Positions 1 through 11,816 are shown, counted from the stretch's first letter. The stretch: DNA of 64,000 bases from Fraxinus americana (GCA_035079005.1 CM068728.1:15111340-15175339); one strand, 5' to 3'. A program made the numbers and translations. Notes: generated by a model from the sequence alone, not told the origin.

Positions 1-554
1 GCTCCAATAGCATAATCACTAGCATCGCACATAAGCTCAAATGGAAGAGTCCAATCTCGAGCTGCAATGATAGGAGCAGTAATAAGTTTTTCTTTCAAAG
101 CATTGAAAGTAATGAGACACTCTTGAGAGAAATTGAAAGTAGTATGGGGGCAATTTTTCAATCACTTGAATTTTTGCCTTATCCATCTCAATTCCTTTCA
201 AGGATATCCAATGGCCAAGAACTATGTCTTCTTAAACCATAAAATGGCATTTTTCCCAATTCAGTACTAAATTGGTATCTTCACAACGTTGAAGCACCTT
301 CTCCAGATTATTCAGGCATCCATCAAAGGAATGCCCAAATACCGAGAAATCATTCATGAAGATATCAATACATTTCTCGACCATGTCCGAGAAAATTGCC
401 ATCATAAAGCATTGGAAAGTTGCGAGTGCATTACAAAGGCCAAAGGACATTCTCCTGTACGCAAAAGTATCGTACGGGCATGTAAAAGTAGTTTTCTCTT
501 GGTCTTCTGGGCTATTAGAATTTGATTGTAACCCGAATAACCATCAAGAAAACA
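1..554 (-). pseudogene. Athila-like reverse transcriptase palm and RNase H start, degenerate
   Basis: Read on the minus strand, this continues the RT begun in the frame at 555-1958. The piece at 232-450 contains the RT palm: MSFGLCNALATFQ (substrate-binding region), then the catalytic YxDD box in the form FMNDFSVFG, followed by a helix ending NWEKCHFMV. The catalytic box has Asn where the first Asp of the pair is expected. The next 230 bases towards position 1 still match the RT connection and the start of RNase H (a CDASDYAIGA-like stretch at about 1-40) but with stops. Not functional as it stands. Confidence 0.7.
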
Positions 555-1958
555 TTAATGTGAATACCCTGCCAACCACTCAAGCATTTGATCTATGAAA
601 GGAAAAGGAAAATGATCCTTTCTAGTCGCAGTGTTCACATTGCAGTAATCAATGCACACTCTCCAACCAGTTACGAGTCGGGTAGGTATCAGTTCATTTT
701 CATCATTTTCCACTACTGTGATACCTCCCTTCTTTAGCACGGCTTGAACAGGACTTACCCATAAACTATCAGAAATGGGATAGATAATGCCCGCGTCAAG
801 CCATTTAACAACTTCGGCTCGCACCACTTCCTTCATATTTGGGTTAAGTCGCCTTTGATGCTCGACTGATGGCTTAAAGCCATTCTCTATCAGTATCTTG
901 TGCATACAAAAGGACGGACTAATTCCTCGAATAGCTGCGATCGTCCATTCGATGGCTTCCTTATGTTCACGAAGAACTCGAAGTAGCTTCTCTACTTCTA
1001 GCTCACTCAAGGAGTTAGAAATGATAACCGGAAGGGTGGATGATTCACCCAAATAAGCATACCTCAAATGAGGTGGAAGAGTTTTCAATTCAAGCGTGGG
1101 TGTTTTTTGAAGTGATGGAAACGGTGGTGAAAAAGTCCTGTCCAAATCCTCAACATATGGGGTTCTCTTGTATGCATGGGAAGGTATAACATTTAAGTAA
1201 TTTGCCATGGTTTCAACATCTGAATCCCCATCTTTATTTTGTAACGAACTCATAAGGCATTTTTCCAGATGATCCCCAGAACGTCCATAAAAAGAGTCGA
1301 CAACCAATTGATCAATAACATCAACTCTAAAGCAAGTATCGGATGCCGATGGGTACTTGATTGATTTCAAGATATTAAATGTAACTTGATCTTGTACCCA
1401 TAAGATGAGTTTCCCTTCTTGCAAGTCGATCAATGCTCGACCAGTGGCAAGAAATGGCCGCCCTAAAATGATAGGGATATCATGATCCTCTTCCATGTCG
1501 AGAATAATGAAGTCAGCTAGAAAGATGAACTTATCAGCTTTCACTAACACATCCTCAACGACACCCCGAGGATACTTAATTGAACGATCAGCCAATTGCA
1601 AGGATACCATAGTAGCCTTGGCTTCTCCCAATCCCAACTTTCTAAAAATCAACAGTGGCATTAAATTAATGCTCGCTCCAAGATCACACAATGCTCTACT
1701 AATATTCAGATCACCAATGACGCATGGAATAGTAAAGCTTCCTGGATCTTTGATTTTTAGCGGTAACTTGTTTTGAAGGATGGCGCTACACTCTTCAATT
1801 AACATCACCGTCTCATGCTCTTCAAGTTTCCTTTTGTTAGAAAGGATGTCTTTTATGAATTTAGCATAGCTCGGCATTTGAGCTAGAGCATCGGAAAACG
1901 GGATATTAATGTGTAGCTTTTTGAAAACCTCCAAAAATTTACCAAATTGTACATCCAA
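555..1958 (-). pseudogene. Athila-like Gag-Pol fragment: aspartic protease and start of reverse transcriptase
   Basis: This is an open frame of 467 residues. Around residue 93 is the retropepsin active site CDLGASINLMP (DLGAS instead of the more usual DTGAS), and around residue 166 the second protease signature PIILGRPFLATGRALID. From about residue 370 the RT fingers begin, with RRLNPNMKEVVRAEV, VSPVQAVLKKGG and WRVCIDYCNVN. The frame stops just before the catalytic palm, which is found in other frames at 1-554. Together these identify an Athila-type pol. Neighbours are the gag pieces at 1959-3570 and the 5' LTR. Confidence 0.8.
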
Positions 1959-3570
1959 TTTATGCTTTTGGAGCCTATGTGGGAGGGAATAGGTGGTACA
2001 TAAGCTTTAACTAGTGTTGGAGCCTTTGATGATGATGGCTCTTGTTCACCAGTCTTACTTGGTTCAGCAATTTCGTTCAGTTCTTGTACCACCTCTTTTT
2101 CTATAGTGGGTCGTACTACCGTAGGATCAGGCAATTGCAACCCACTTCCGGTAGTAATAACTTGTACATTCTCTCGAGGGTTTGTTTCATTGTTACTCGG
2201 TAAAGCCCCTTAAGCCCTCTCAGAGAGAAGTTTAGCAATCTGGCCAACTTGCCTTTCCAGATTTTTCAAAGAGGCATCATTGTGTTCTTGGTATTGCAAC
2301 TGATGATTTGCTAATTTAGCAATGGCCTCTTCCCAACCTTCTTTCTTCTCTTGTGGTTTAGGATTCAACACATTCTGATTGTTCCCATAAGAGAAGTTGG
2401 ATGATTACGCCAACCAGGGTTGTAAGTCTGGGAATATGGATTGTACCTGGTCGTTGAAAATTCTGAGTAAATGCCACTTGTTCAGTGGGGTCCTGAACTA
2501 CTGGCAATCAAAGGACAACTTGAATTGGGATGGTTCACTCCACACAAATCACACGCAGGTGGTGATTGTATCATGTGAGCAGAATGAGGACTAGAGGAGG
2601 ATGTAGAAAGCCCTTCTAAGGAGTCGATCTTAGATAAAACTAAGGAATATGCTTCACTGTCTCGAGCTCCACTAACTCCTATTTTAGCACGTCTATCCAG
2701 CCACATAGCACTTTGTACACTTATCACCTCAAATAACTCATACGCCTCTCGGATACTTTTGTTTTAGATAGATCCGTTTGAGGATGAGTCAACATTTGAT
2801 CGGTGAGATGGAGTTAAACTAGCATAGAAGTATTGGACGTGCTGTGCTAAAGTAATCTCATTGTTTGGGTACTTTCTAAGCATGTTTTTAAATCTCTCCC
2901 AAGCCTCATGAAAGGTTTTCGAGTCAAGTTGTTGAAAAGTGGTTATGTCGTGTTTGAGTTTGGTAACACGAGCGGGTGGAAAGAATTTTTTTGTAGATTT
3001 TTGTACCAATTCTACCCAACTCGTGATACTCCTCGACGGTAGAGTGTCAAGCCACTCTCTTGCCTTATCTTTTAAGGTATGCACGAATAATCTCATTCTG
3101 ATAGCCTCCTCACTCACACCTTCATAAGTGAAATTGCTAACAATTTCCATAAATCGAGCCACGTGAGCATGAGGATTTTAATCTATTCTCCCATAAAATG
3201 ATATGGTGTTGGAGAATAAATTAATCACATCTGGCCTCAATTGGAAATTTGGATGCCCAAAAGAAGGATAGATAATTCCTGATTGATTCTCAACTACAGG
3301 ACGGTTCAAGAAATCCCGAAACAACATGTCTTCCTCATTTACTATGGGATTCTGAATCCTACCCGCTTGGTTATTGAAACCAGGCGGAATACCATCCCTC
3401 GGGGCATGTTCCGGTTGAATGAGAGGGTCAACAGGAATTCCTTGTCGATCCATCTCACTTTGTTGTCTTCTTAACTCGTTTTGTTCACGCAACCTTTTTC
3501 AAAAAGTCTCCTCGATTTTCGGATCAAATTCGGCAAGATCGAGACTTCGCGAACGATGCATAAAAATTCA
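1959..3570 (-). pseudogene. Athila-like Gag, fragmented
   Basis: The pieces are in several minus-strand frames. 3178-3492 is the N-terminal part, rich in Pro, Asn and Gln. 2764-3162 carries the retrotransposon Gag core (PF03732-like): MRLFVHTLKDKAREWLDTLP, SITSWVELVQKSTKKFFPP, then a helix with KTFHEAWERFKNMLRKYP. 2482-2727 holds a zinc-knuckle-like CDLCGVNHPNSSCP stretch. 1883-2140 is an acidic, Ser/Pro-rich linker overlapping the start of the protease frame. Gag would form the particle in which the RNA is copied. Stops and frameshifts separate the pieces. Confidence 0.7.
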
Positions 3571-3691
3571 ATGAGTTGTTGAAAATCAAGAAGACAATCG
3601 CACTTTTGGATTTTTAGGAAATAGTTAAAAACAATAAAAATAAAGTTCGTTAAAGTGAAAGACAAATAAACTGACAAATTGATCTAAACAC

Positions 3692-3710
3692 TCCCCCGGC
3701 AACGGCACCA
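3692..3710 (-). other. Primer binding site (PBS) of the Athila-like element
   Basis: On the minus strand this reads TGGTGCCGTTGCCGGGGG, six bases downstream of the LTR end. It is close to the PBS typical of Athila elements (tRNA 3'-end complement). It sets the orientation and the inner edge of the 5' LTR. Confidence 0.75.
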
Positions 3711-3716
3711 AAAACT

Positions 3717-5138
3717 TGTTCGGTGGAAATATTATGCCGCAAGCGCACGGGTCTAGAACAAGTAGTAAAGTAGACCTTTAGAGTCCAAGTCGATCCCACA
3801 GAGAGTGTTGAATTCAATTATAAGCTTATTTGTCTCAATCTAACGAAATTCACACACAGATTTAAAAACGTGATTTTAAAAGTAAAAAGATACAATTTTG
3901 ATTTAAACTGACAAAATGACAAATAAAAGGTAAAAAGATTTTGATTTTGAAAAGATGTTGGAATTTATAATTTCGCTTAACCTATACTTCATTAATGTCA
4001 ATTCAATTACGCGTATATGCAAATTATCAAAATAAGTAGTTAGACCCGATTTTCCTATTTTAAATTAATACCCTCTTTCGAGTGATATTAACCCTAATTA
4101 ATTAATTCATACCACATATTTCTATGTCGATACAAAGTTAAATAATTGCATTCAATATTTGTGAAAATGCTGAACGGATCACATGAGGTAGGTGTATATT
4201 TCTATATCAACTAGACGCGTCTAGAACACTAAGCAAACCCATGGTATCGATCATTTCGGTCTAGCAAATGTAGTTATTTTTGAACAATCACATAAACACC
4301 TAATTACAACATCTATTGACATCACATAAATGAAGTAATTTTTAACATGATGATTAATACACTATTATTTTGATAACATAGGTATAACAATAATCAAACA
4401 AAATATATCTTGACATTAATGAAATATTAGGTTAAACTACTCCATAAATTCCAACAAAATTACTTAGTTCATAATCATATAACAATAACAAGGAGAATCA
4501 TGTTACAATACATAGCAAGTATTGGAAAATGATTAAAAGAAAACAAAGTTAAAAATACAACCCTTTCAATACATGCTTTGGCTACTCATTCATTGATTTC
4601 TTCAAACTCTTGTGGTTGAATTCCCCTTTTGCTATCAACTTGAGCTTCCACAAATGAACCGAGAACAAAGTAAAATAAAGAAAATGAAAAATAAAGAGAA
4701 AATAAAGGTAAAAAAACGTGCAAGAAGGAGAGGGAGAGAGAGTCCTAGCTTAGGAGATATTTTTGGTGTTTTTATAGGCAAAGTTAAGATATGAAAAATA
4801 TCTAAAATAAAATAAGCAAAGATAATGTAATTCTAAAACTTAACTAGGAAGTAAATTAAGTTAAGTGGCTAAAAGATCAAGAAAATATCCAACTTTGACC
4901 AAAGAAAGATAAATTTCACTCCAAGTCCTCCAATTTTAAGTCTTGTGCAATTTGGTCCCCACCTTCACCATTTTTTTACGCTTTAAGTCCAATTTTCTTT
5001 CTTTTCGCCCCGTTCTCTTTCTTATCGGGATTTTTGCCTACAAAAGTAAAAATTACACAATTATGAATAGAAATTTACTCAATTTCAACAATAATTAATT
5101 TCAAAAGGTGTCTAATAAGTGTAAAAACACACTTATCA
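3717..5138 (-). repeat. 5' LTR of the Athila-like element (about 1.42 kb)
   Basis: On the minus strand the LTR starts TGATAAGTGTGTTTTTACAC (at 5138) and ends ...CAAGTTCCGAACA-like at 3717, so TG...CA termini are present. A TATA box, CTATAAAAAC on the minus strand, lies at about 4769-4777. The second LTR is outside the window, so age cannot be judged. Confidence 0.75.
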
Positions 5139-5570
5139 GTAATTACAATTAAGTCCAAAACTATTATTATTACGTAATCAAGTTCAATTACTTTATTGAA
5201 CTACCCTAATCGGACAAATATTTTTCAAGCTCCAATAATTAGATCATATCTGGTCGACTTTAGACCACACAATCTAATTATTAGTCTTTATTTTTTTACT
5301 AAAGGTAAAAGACTGAACTCTCAGGATATATAAGATCACAGAAACCAATAAATCTGTAATACTTTCCTCTAATCTGTCGTATATGTATTTATCCCCGTTC
5401 GAGATCTGAGAATTAGGTACTAGCATTAAAAACTGTTTTGGACCTCTAATTACTCTTACTAATTTAAGCACCATTTTCTTCAATGTTCTTGTGAACAAAT
5501 CACAGATATCGAAATTTAGCCGTCGCTAAATATTGAGCTCATATTTTAACCATTCAACAGAAAATACTTA
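5139..5570. other. Intergenic DNA, nothing recognised
   Basis: AT-rich sequence right of the Athila LTR. A short minus-strand frame (5274-5498) has no recognisable domain. Its style resembles degraded repeat DNA, but I cannot assign a family. Confidence 0.4.
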
Positions 5571-5754
5571 GGCTCTGTTTGGTACACATTATTTTTTTCC
5601 TTCTCATTCTTCTACTCATTTTTAACCACACATTTTTCAATAAAATAATATTCCATCACATCAATAACTTTTCCTTCATTTTTAACCACACATTTTTCAT
5701 CAATCTACTATTCAATAATACATTCTTTCAAAATAATGTGTCCCAAACACACTC
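5571..5754. mobile_element. Tourist/Harbinger-like MITE with TTA target site duplication
   Basis: Imperfect terminal inverted repeats: GGCTCTGTTTGGTACACATT on the left and, reverse-complemented, GAGTGTGTTTGGGACACATT on the right. It is flanked by TTA on both sides (5568-5570 and 5755-5757). It is 184 bp long and has no coding capacity. A close relative lies at 60599-60912. Confidence 0.8.
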
Positions 5755-5757
5755 TTA

Positions 5758-6640
5758 AGTAGTCACTCTACCCCTTTTTTTTAGGGCGACGGTTCTCGAC
5801 ACGATTTCATGTTCTCTACTTCACTCATTATCAAGTTTCTAACTCATCGAGATAGCATATCAAATTCCAAGAACCTGAGTAATAGCATCGCAATTCAAAA
5901 AAATAAAAATTGGAATTACGTCCATGTGTTCTCTCCATGTCAACGGTTTCAAAAATTACGATTCACAGTCCTCCAATTGTGGATCAAATTCGATTTAGGG
6001 TTAGGGTTTATGGTGATTTGGGATTTTGAGATTTGGGAGGTGTTGTGGTTTCTTTCGTTGTGATGGAGGTCGTGCTTTTCAAATGGATGTTTTAATCTCA
6101 TGCTTTCAATTTAAATCGGAGGCGTGTTTGGAGTAATGACATGTCATCGTTTTAACTTCCAAGTGGAAATTCCGTCCTCCACATAAGCAATGATTAGTCA
6201 CAGTTTCTTTTGTGAGTAATGGAGTGAAACGATATAAAGTTCAGTGAGTAATGGAGTGCAAGTTGAAGTACAATGAATGAAATGTAACGCTATCTAAAGT
6301 TTGTGCATATTCAAATAATTGACTGTAGTAATAGCACTCTCCTACTTTCTGTCTCTTCTGTGAAGAAATGTTCTGCTCAATTGGTCTCGTCGTCCCCCTC
6401 TTCACAAGATCTTGACCAAAAATCATTAGGTGAGTCTTATTGTAAATGCTCGCCTAAATTCCTCAAAATTTGCATTTTTCAACTATTAGCTTCCAAAATC
6501 TGAAAAATATTATGTAAAAAAATTTAAGAATCTTCCCTCTACCGTGAGAAAGAATCGGATTTTCACCTGTTTTCAAGATATCTTTTGATTGGAGCTGCTT
6601 GTTATGATTTTTACGAATTAGGAAACACTGGCTTAATATA
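5758..6640. other. Intergenic DNA with a short telomere-type motif
   Basis: No convincing gene. At 5994-6010 there is TTTAGGGTTAGGGTTTA, two tandem plant-telomere-type units that also match the telo box found in plant promoters. Small plus-strand frames at 5809-6063 and 6303-6503 resemble no family I know. Confidence 0.35.
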
Positions 6641-9080
6641 CTTGTACTGAACTTTATAATCGGAAATCAAGTACTGAACTAATAATTAAATATTAATTAT
6701 TTTAATTACAGCTAATATTTAAATATTAAGTATGTTGAATACATAAGGTGATTTTCCTTAAATATCGTAATTCAAATTACCCATTATCTTAATTTTTGTT
6801 ATTATCCAAATCCCTTCTCTCTCAATGTCCTCCCCCACGACTCCACATGAAATCATCGTTGAGTTTGCTCATTATTTCGATCATTTCAACTGTATTTTAT
6901 ACTTCTTATCTCTATAATATCAACATTGTCTCTTCCATTCATTATCTATTCCGTTAACTTGTGAAAATCGAAGAACCCGAAGTCGAAGTAAAATGGCAAA
7001 AGTAAAGGGTGCAAAAAAGGGAATCAAGATAGAATGCACACCACAAAGAAGAAGAGAAAGACTAAGGAGAGCCCTAAACAAACCCCCACCAAAATCAGAG
7101 GTCGTCTATGACCGTGCAAAAAGTGCCCTCGAACAAGGTAATTTCGATTTTTTTTATTTTTTCATTTGAGTTATATATATGTACTCAAAAATTGATGGTT
7201 TTTATTGGAATACTTTGTTTTATGGAATTGATTTTTATTTTTGCTTTATGAATTACATGTAACCAAAGTATAAAGAGTCCATATATGACCATGGTATCCG
7301 AATGTGACCAATGTTTTAATGAATATGTGACTTGAACGCATATCATTCTCTATGTCTGTGACCTTATTCATGTGATTATATACCAATATAATATATGTGA
7401 CCTGATTTAATAATTGTGTATCATTTTATTTGTCTGTGACCATGTTAAGATTTCAGTGAGCTCTTTAGAGAGAAAATGATATAGAGAGAAAATGAGATGA
7501 TAAGTTGTTAAAAATTAGTCTAGTAGGCTAAGCTTCTAGGAAAGGAATAGAATTGCAGAAGGTATCTGGAGGATGGGGTAGGGTGGCGGTGAAATTTCCA
7601 AATACATAGATGGATTGGAGGTGACAGAGTTTATTAGTTTTCTGCAAGTTTATTTACTTAATTTATTTATTATTTTAAAAATAAATATAATAAAGTAGTG
7701 GGGATTAAAAAAAAAAGGTTTCATAAAATACAAATAATGTAATAGCATTTGTACCTTTTGTTTTGTTTCCTTATTGAATGTGTATCATTTTCTCTATACG
7801 TGATTCATATATACTGTGTCATTCCAAACAAGTGATGTTCATTCCAAATACTTAAAACAAGTATGGAAATACATAATACCTGAAGAGAGTTGATTTTCAC
7901 GCAAGATTACAACTTTAGTGACAAAGGGTGCTCTTACCACCATCAAAACAAATTTAAGTCAAGCACAGAAACATATATTGATGGGACCATGCTTTACCCT
8001 TTTTCCTGGATTGTCATAAAATCGTGATTCAACCACAGTTGATTCACTACTTTCTTTTGAGGCGGAGGGGGAAGGGATTGTTATAGAGTGAAACTTAAAA
8101 TTACATTTGTAAATAAAGTTGATTACTAGATTTGTAAATTTTATGAATATTGCATTCTATATATGTCTCTTTTAATATTTTATGCTTAATAGAAGTGACT
8201 ATAATGAATATTAACATGTGGGTGTAAAGTCTGATTTGCAATTCATGAATGCAGCATGTTTCAGTTAATAATATCTCATTCTTTGGTTACATATTATTGT
8301 CAAGGGTCACAAATTTGATAAAAATGTCACATATTTGTATGCATAGATCTAATGTATGATGTGATTACAACCATAACTATTTATATTTTTCTGATATCTG
8401 TTGTAATTCTTCAAGTCACTTGTTTGATATCTCATGATTAAGTAAAAATAAACACGTCATAGGTCACATGTCACATCACACAGGATATAAATCTTTTGGA
8501 AAAGGTCACATGTCACATCACCATAATTGGAATATTCAATTGTGACTTGAACATTCAATTCGTGACCAACATAATCTAATTATTACTTGGATTGTCTTCT
8601 TCGGCGTCGAGAATCTATAATTTGTTAGCAGGATTGTCCGATTATTTTCAGTACATCCATTGATTCAAAAATATGCGACAAGAAACATCAATTTGATGAA
8701 AACGTTCATTTTTTTACGAAAATCAATTGAAACGGTTACCTGCTTTGTCTCCTCCAGCGACTGAAAGAGATTCTGTGTCGTGGAAATTTGAATTTCTGGT
8801 GAATCTGTGATTTCGGAAGAAGAATTTGTATTGTAAGGGAGTATTGTTATAGAAGAAAAACACGCTTAACTATAGGAAACGGATATAATAGAATATATAT
8901 ATATACTTGAGTTGTGATTTGGCGTATACAAAGTCACTGAGTTGTGATTTTTTTTCCATTTTCTTTATTGTTTCCTGCTTGTGTTGTATTTTTTTTTTTT
9001 TTTTGAAGACAAGGGTGGAATTGTTCTTTTAATATTATTTCAGCTCGTTATTTAAGTATTAGGTAAATTGACAAATTCCT
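6641..9080. mobile_element. Possible non-autonomous DNA element (Mutator-like?), boundaries unclear
   Basis: The stretch has an exon-like start near its left end (6993-7138) and, in the opposite direction near its right end (about 8735-8860, minus), a second leader-like sequence ending in an AG/GTAACC splice-donor-like site. Between them is AT-rich DNA with many short GTGACC/GTCACA motifs and no long ORF. Two outward ends each carrying a leader and a short first exon are a layout seen in Mutator-type elements, but I could not find clean terminal repeats or a target duplication. A similar GTCACA-rich stretch occurs at 13436-13760. Confidence 0.25.
6993..7168 (+). pseudogene. Short basic exon-like ORF, unknown
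   Basis: An ATG in the context AGTAAAATGGC opens a 58-residue frame starting MAKVKGAKKGIKIECTPQ, very rich in Lys and Arg. After about 49 residues a strong donor-like CAAG/GTAATT occurs at 7136-7145, and the frame runs into AT-rich DNA and stops. It is preceded by a pyrimidine-rich leader. It looks like the first coding exon of a gene whose other exons are missing, probably within the possible DNA element around it. I do not recognise a protein family. Confidence 0.3.
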
Positions 9081-9408
9081 CTAGTTATTCAAGTTTGAGA
9101 ATAGAAATGCTACGAAATAAAGGTTGATAACATGATTTCAACGATAATCAAAGATTGGGAACCATTAACCGAAGCTGGACATTGATCCAATAAAGGCATC
9201 TAGTCATTGGAATTGTTGGATCGATGAATTACAGGTCAAACCTGTAAGTCACTGCTTTAAGAATTGAGTAGAATTTTGGAAATGTTTTGTTTGAAAAAGT
9301 TTTTCATTTTGAGATAGAACAAAAATTTAGGTATTTTCTTTCAAAGATGTTGTGTTTCTTTTATATTTATTGATAGCGTACTGGTTATTAAAGTATTTTT
9401 CATCCCAG
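9081..9408. other. Intergenic DNA left of the duplicated Helitron flank
   Basis: No ORF or repeat structure that I can support. It joins the first copy of the 401-bp duplication at 9409. Confidence 0.35.
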
Positions 9409-9809
9409 TACCAAGATGTTGTAATTTTTATATTGGGCTTGAACTCGTAAGTTAAGACTTCAGTTCTTTGTAACACAAAATATAGATATATTTATTTGAG
9501 TACGTAATAATATTCATCCAAAATGATGATCACGACCACACGTTGACTATTGATGATCGTAATTTTAGATAAATGATATTCTTCATTTATTTTGGTAAGA
9601 TACTTTGAATATACTGCAAATAGGTGGAGTGGAACGATGAACCAGACTAGATAATTGGTTCGTGTTGGATTGTCTACCGGCAATTCACATGTAGATTCAT
9701 TCAACTATCTCGCTCAGAACAATTTTTAGTTTGTTTCATCGAATTTTCGGACTTTGTTTAGATTGACCAGTTTGGTACCATTTTATAACTATAGCATCAT
9801 CTACTATAA
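9409..9809. repeat. 401-bp direct duplication, copy 1
   Basis: Nearly identical to 11152-11552. I see only about four single-base differences by eye (for example at the codon that changes one Tyr to Asp in a 70-residue minus-strand frame found in both copies). The right end abuts exactly the Helitron 3' terminus at 9810. The frame has no recognisable domain and is probably not a gene. Confidence 0.85.
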
Positions 9810-9840
9810 CTAGTATTTCACCCGTGCGATGCACGGTGAG
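9810..9840 (-). other. Helitron 3' terminal hairpin and CTAG end
   Basis: On the minus strand: CACCGTGCATCGCACGGGTG followed by AAATACTAG. The palindrome stem is six perfect base pairs with a three-base loop. CTAG occupies 9810-9813 and the next host base is T, as expected for insertion between A and T. Confidence 0.85.
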
Positions 9841-11151
9841 ATGCACATACTATAAATTAATACTATTATGGATAATTTAATAAGTTACATGGACACTTAT
9901 CAGTACGAACTCTAAAAACATTTAACTGGAACGTAGGAAATATTGATTGAAAGCAACATCGACTAATATTTTTCTTCGGTATCCACACATGTTATTTGAG
10001 GAAACTAATTCTATTGGTCGTCCTAGAATGAAGCATTCTATGTACTTCAGTACAGAAACTCCAAAATTAGGCCTGAAACAACATAATATGAGACTATATT
10101 AGTATCGTTACTATGAAAGTAAATCGAATAATAAATTTAACACTATGGTAATTAGTATGTTAAATGCTTACCCACTGTTTCTGCAAGGGATATAAGGCAT
10201 AATGTTCATCTCCATTTTTTTATTTTTATGTTTTCTTAACTCATGTCTGTTAGACAACAAGTTAGAAGACATCAATAACCCTTGAACTAAAGCGAATGTT
10301 GCTCTTGCATGTAGTTTTACTTAAATAAATTATGTGTGCGCTTTATTGGCTACAATCATATATTTGAAATTTTCACTCACGTATATCCACGAGATAAAGA
10401 TACCAATTGTTGATCGGCATTGTACATGGTATCAGTAGATAATTGCAATTGTAATTTTAACACGAACAACTTATTATAATTCATTTTCGAATCCAATTAG
10501 ATGCAAAACACTTCATAATATAAACTTGAAAGTATATATACACTACATAACTAATTCAAATTTTGAAAAACTTCTTTGAAAACAACATTTGTTGTTGAAT
10601 TGGATGGTTCTCCATCTCTATCACAACAAAGAATTTTCAATCCTGAACGGTTTGTAACTCTGGACACTGCAACATAAAGTTGGCCATGACTGAAAACAGG
10701 CTTTTTCAAATAAAGTCCTACATGCGATAGTGATTGGCCTTGACTTTTGTTAATAGTCATAGCATATGACACTATCAAAGGATATTGTCTTCTTTGAAAC
10801 TTAAAAGGTAGTCTTGAATCTGATGGAGTTAACGTCATTCTTGGAATGAACACTTTATGTCCTGCATTTCTTCCAGTAATGACCTTAGCTTCCAAAACAT
10901 GTTTTCCAAGTGTTGTGATAACCAATCTAGTCTCATTGCACAGTCCAGCAGAGTGATCAATGTTTCTTAATAACATAACAGGAGTGTCAACCTTCAACTT
11001 CAGCTCATGATTAGGTACACTCGAGCATCTTATTCCATTCAAGAATTTCGGAGTGTGTAGATTATCTAGTAAATCAATATTGGAATCTGATTTGGAAGCT
11101 GTATCCGAACTTAGATAAGTCGTTCCCTCTGTTTCATTAAGAGAGACCATA
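9810..11151 (-). mobile_element. Truncated Helitron (3' part with intact 3' end)
   Basis: On the minus strand it ends in a GC-rich hairpin (CCGTGC-ATC-GCACGG) a few bases before the terminal CTAG, followed by T, which is the canonical Helitron 3' end. It carries the C-terminal part of the Helitron helicase. Its 5' side is cut inside the helicase frame at about 11151, where the second copy of the flanking sequence starts. No 5' TC end, Rep domain or OTU domain is present here. Confidence 0.85.
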
Positions 11152-11219
11152 TACCAAGATGTTGTAATTTTTATATTGGGCTTGAACTCATAAGTTAAGA
11201 CTTCAGTTCTTTGTAACAC
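10551..11219 (-). pseudogene. Helitron PIF1-like helicase, C-terminal fragment fused to flanking duplication
   Basis: The frame has 222 residues. The first about 22 come from the duplicated flanking DNA, not from the Helitron. From there it matches the end of the PIF1-family helicase of plant Helitrons: VDTPVMLLRNIDHSAGLCN, then the late helicase motifs AMTINKSQGQSLSHVGLYL and GQLYVAVSRVTNRSGL. In a full element this SF1 helicase unwinds DNA during rolling-circle transposition. The Walker A/B part and the Rep endonuclease are missing, so the protein cannot act alone. The frame stops normally at 10551. Confidence 0.85.
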
Positions 11220-11552
11220 AAAATATAGATATATTTATTTGAGTACGTAATAATATTCATCCAAAATGATGATCACGACCACACGTTGACTATTGATGAT
11301 CGTAATTTTAGATAAATGATATTCTTCATTTATTTTGGTAAGATACTTTGAATATACTGCAAATAGGTGGAGTGGAACGATGAACCAGACTAGATCATTG
11401 GTTCGTGTTGGATTGTCTACCGGCAATTCACATGTAGATTCATTCAACTATCTCACTCAGAACAATTTTTAGTTTGTTTCATCGAATTTTCGGACTTTGT
11501 TTAGATTGACCAGTTTGGTACCATTTTATAACTATAGCATCATATACTATAA
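11152..11552. repeat. 401-bp direct duplication, copy 2
   Basis: Second copy of 9409-9809. After its end the sequence continues directly into host DNA (TATTAAAATTTT) with no Helitron end, so this copy looks like the uninterrupted (empty) target site. Confidence 0.85.
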
Positions 11553-11816
11553 TATTAAAATTTTATTTTATGAACTATTCAATCTAGTTTCAGTTTTTCA
11601 AGCGCATTACGAGCAGTGGGTTGAGCTTTTTCAGCAGAGATTCTTATAGTAGGGTAGTTTAGAAGTACAGAATTGAATAGATTTACAATACCTTATTCCC
11701 TCTTTCTTTCACAATAACTCGAAGAGAAGCCTATTTAACATTGTCGAGAACGAAACTTACCAAACGGACGTAAAAGGATTCAAACCTCGGAATCAGAGTA
11801 CCGAAACCCGTACCCT

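Larger units (their letters stand above)
1..5138 (-). mobile_element. Athila-like Ty3/gypsy LTR retrotransposon, partial (cut by the window edge)
   Basis: The element runs right to left: 5' LTR (3717-5138), primer binding site, gag, protease and the start of reverse transcriptase, which leaves the window at position 1. The protease and RT motifs and the primer-binding sequence next to the LTR are of the Athila type. The right flank directly after the LTR is GTAAT (5139-5143), the presumed target site duplication, but its partner lies outside the window. The coding region is broken in several places, so the copy is not autonomous. Confidence 0.85.

Noticed and set aside
9492..9704. 70-residue minus-strand ORF found twice (also 11235-11447)
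   Set aside because: Present in both copies only because the 401-bp segment is duplicated. No known domain, no start context, and no sign of coding constraint can be judged from two near-identical copies.
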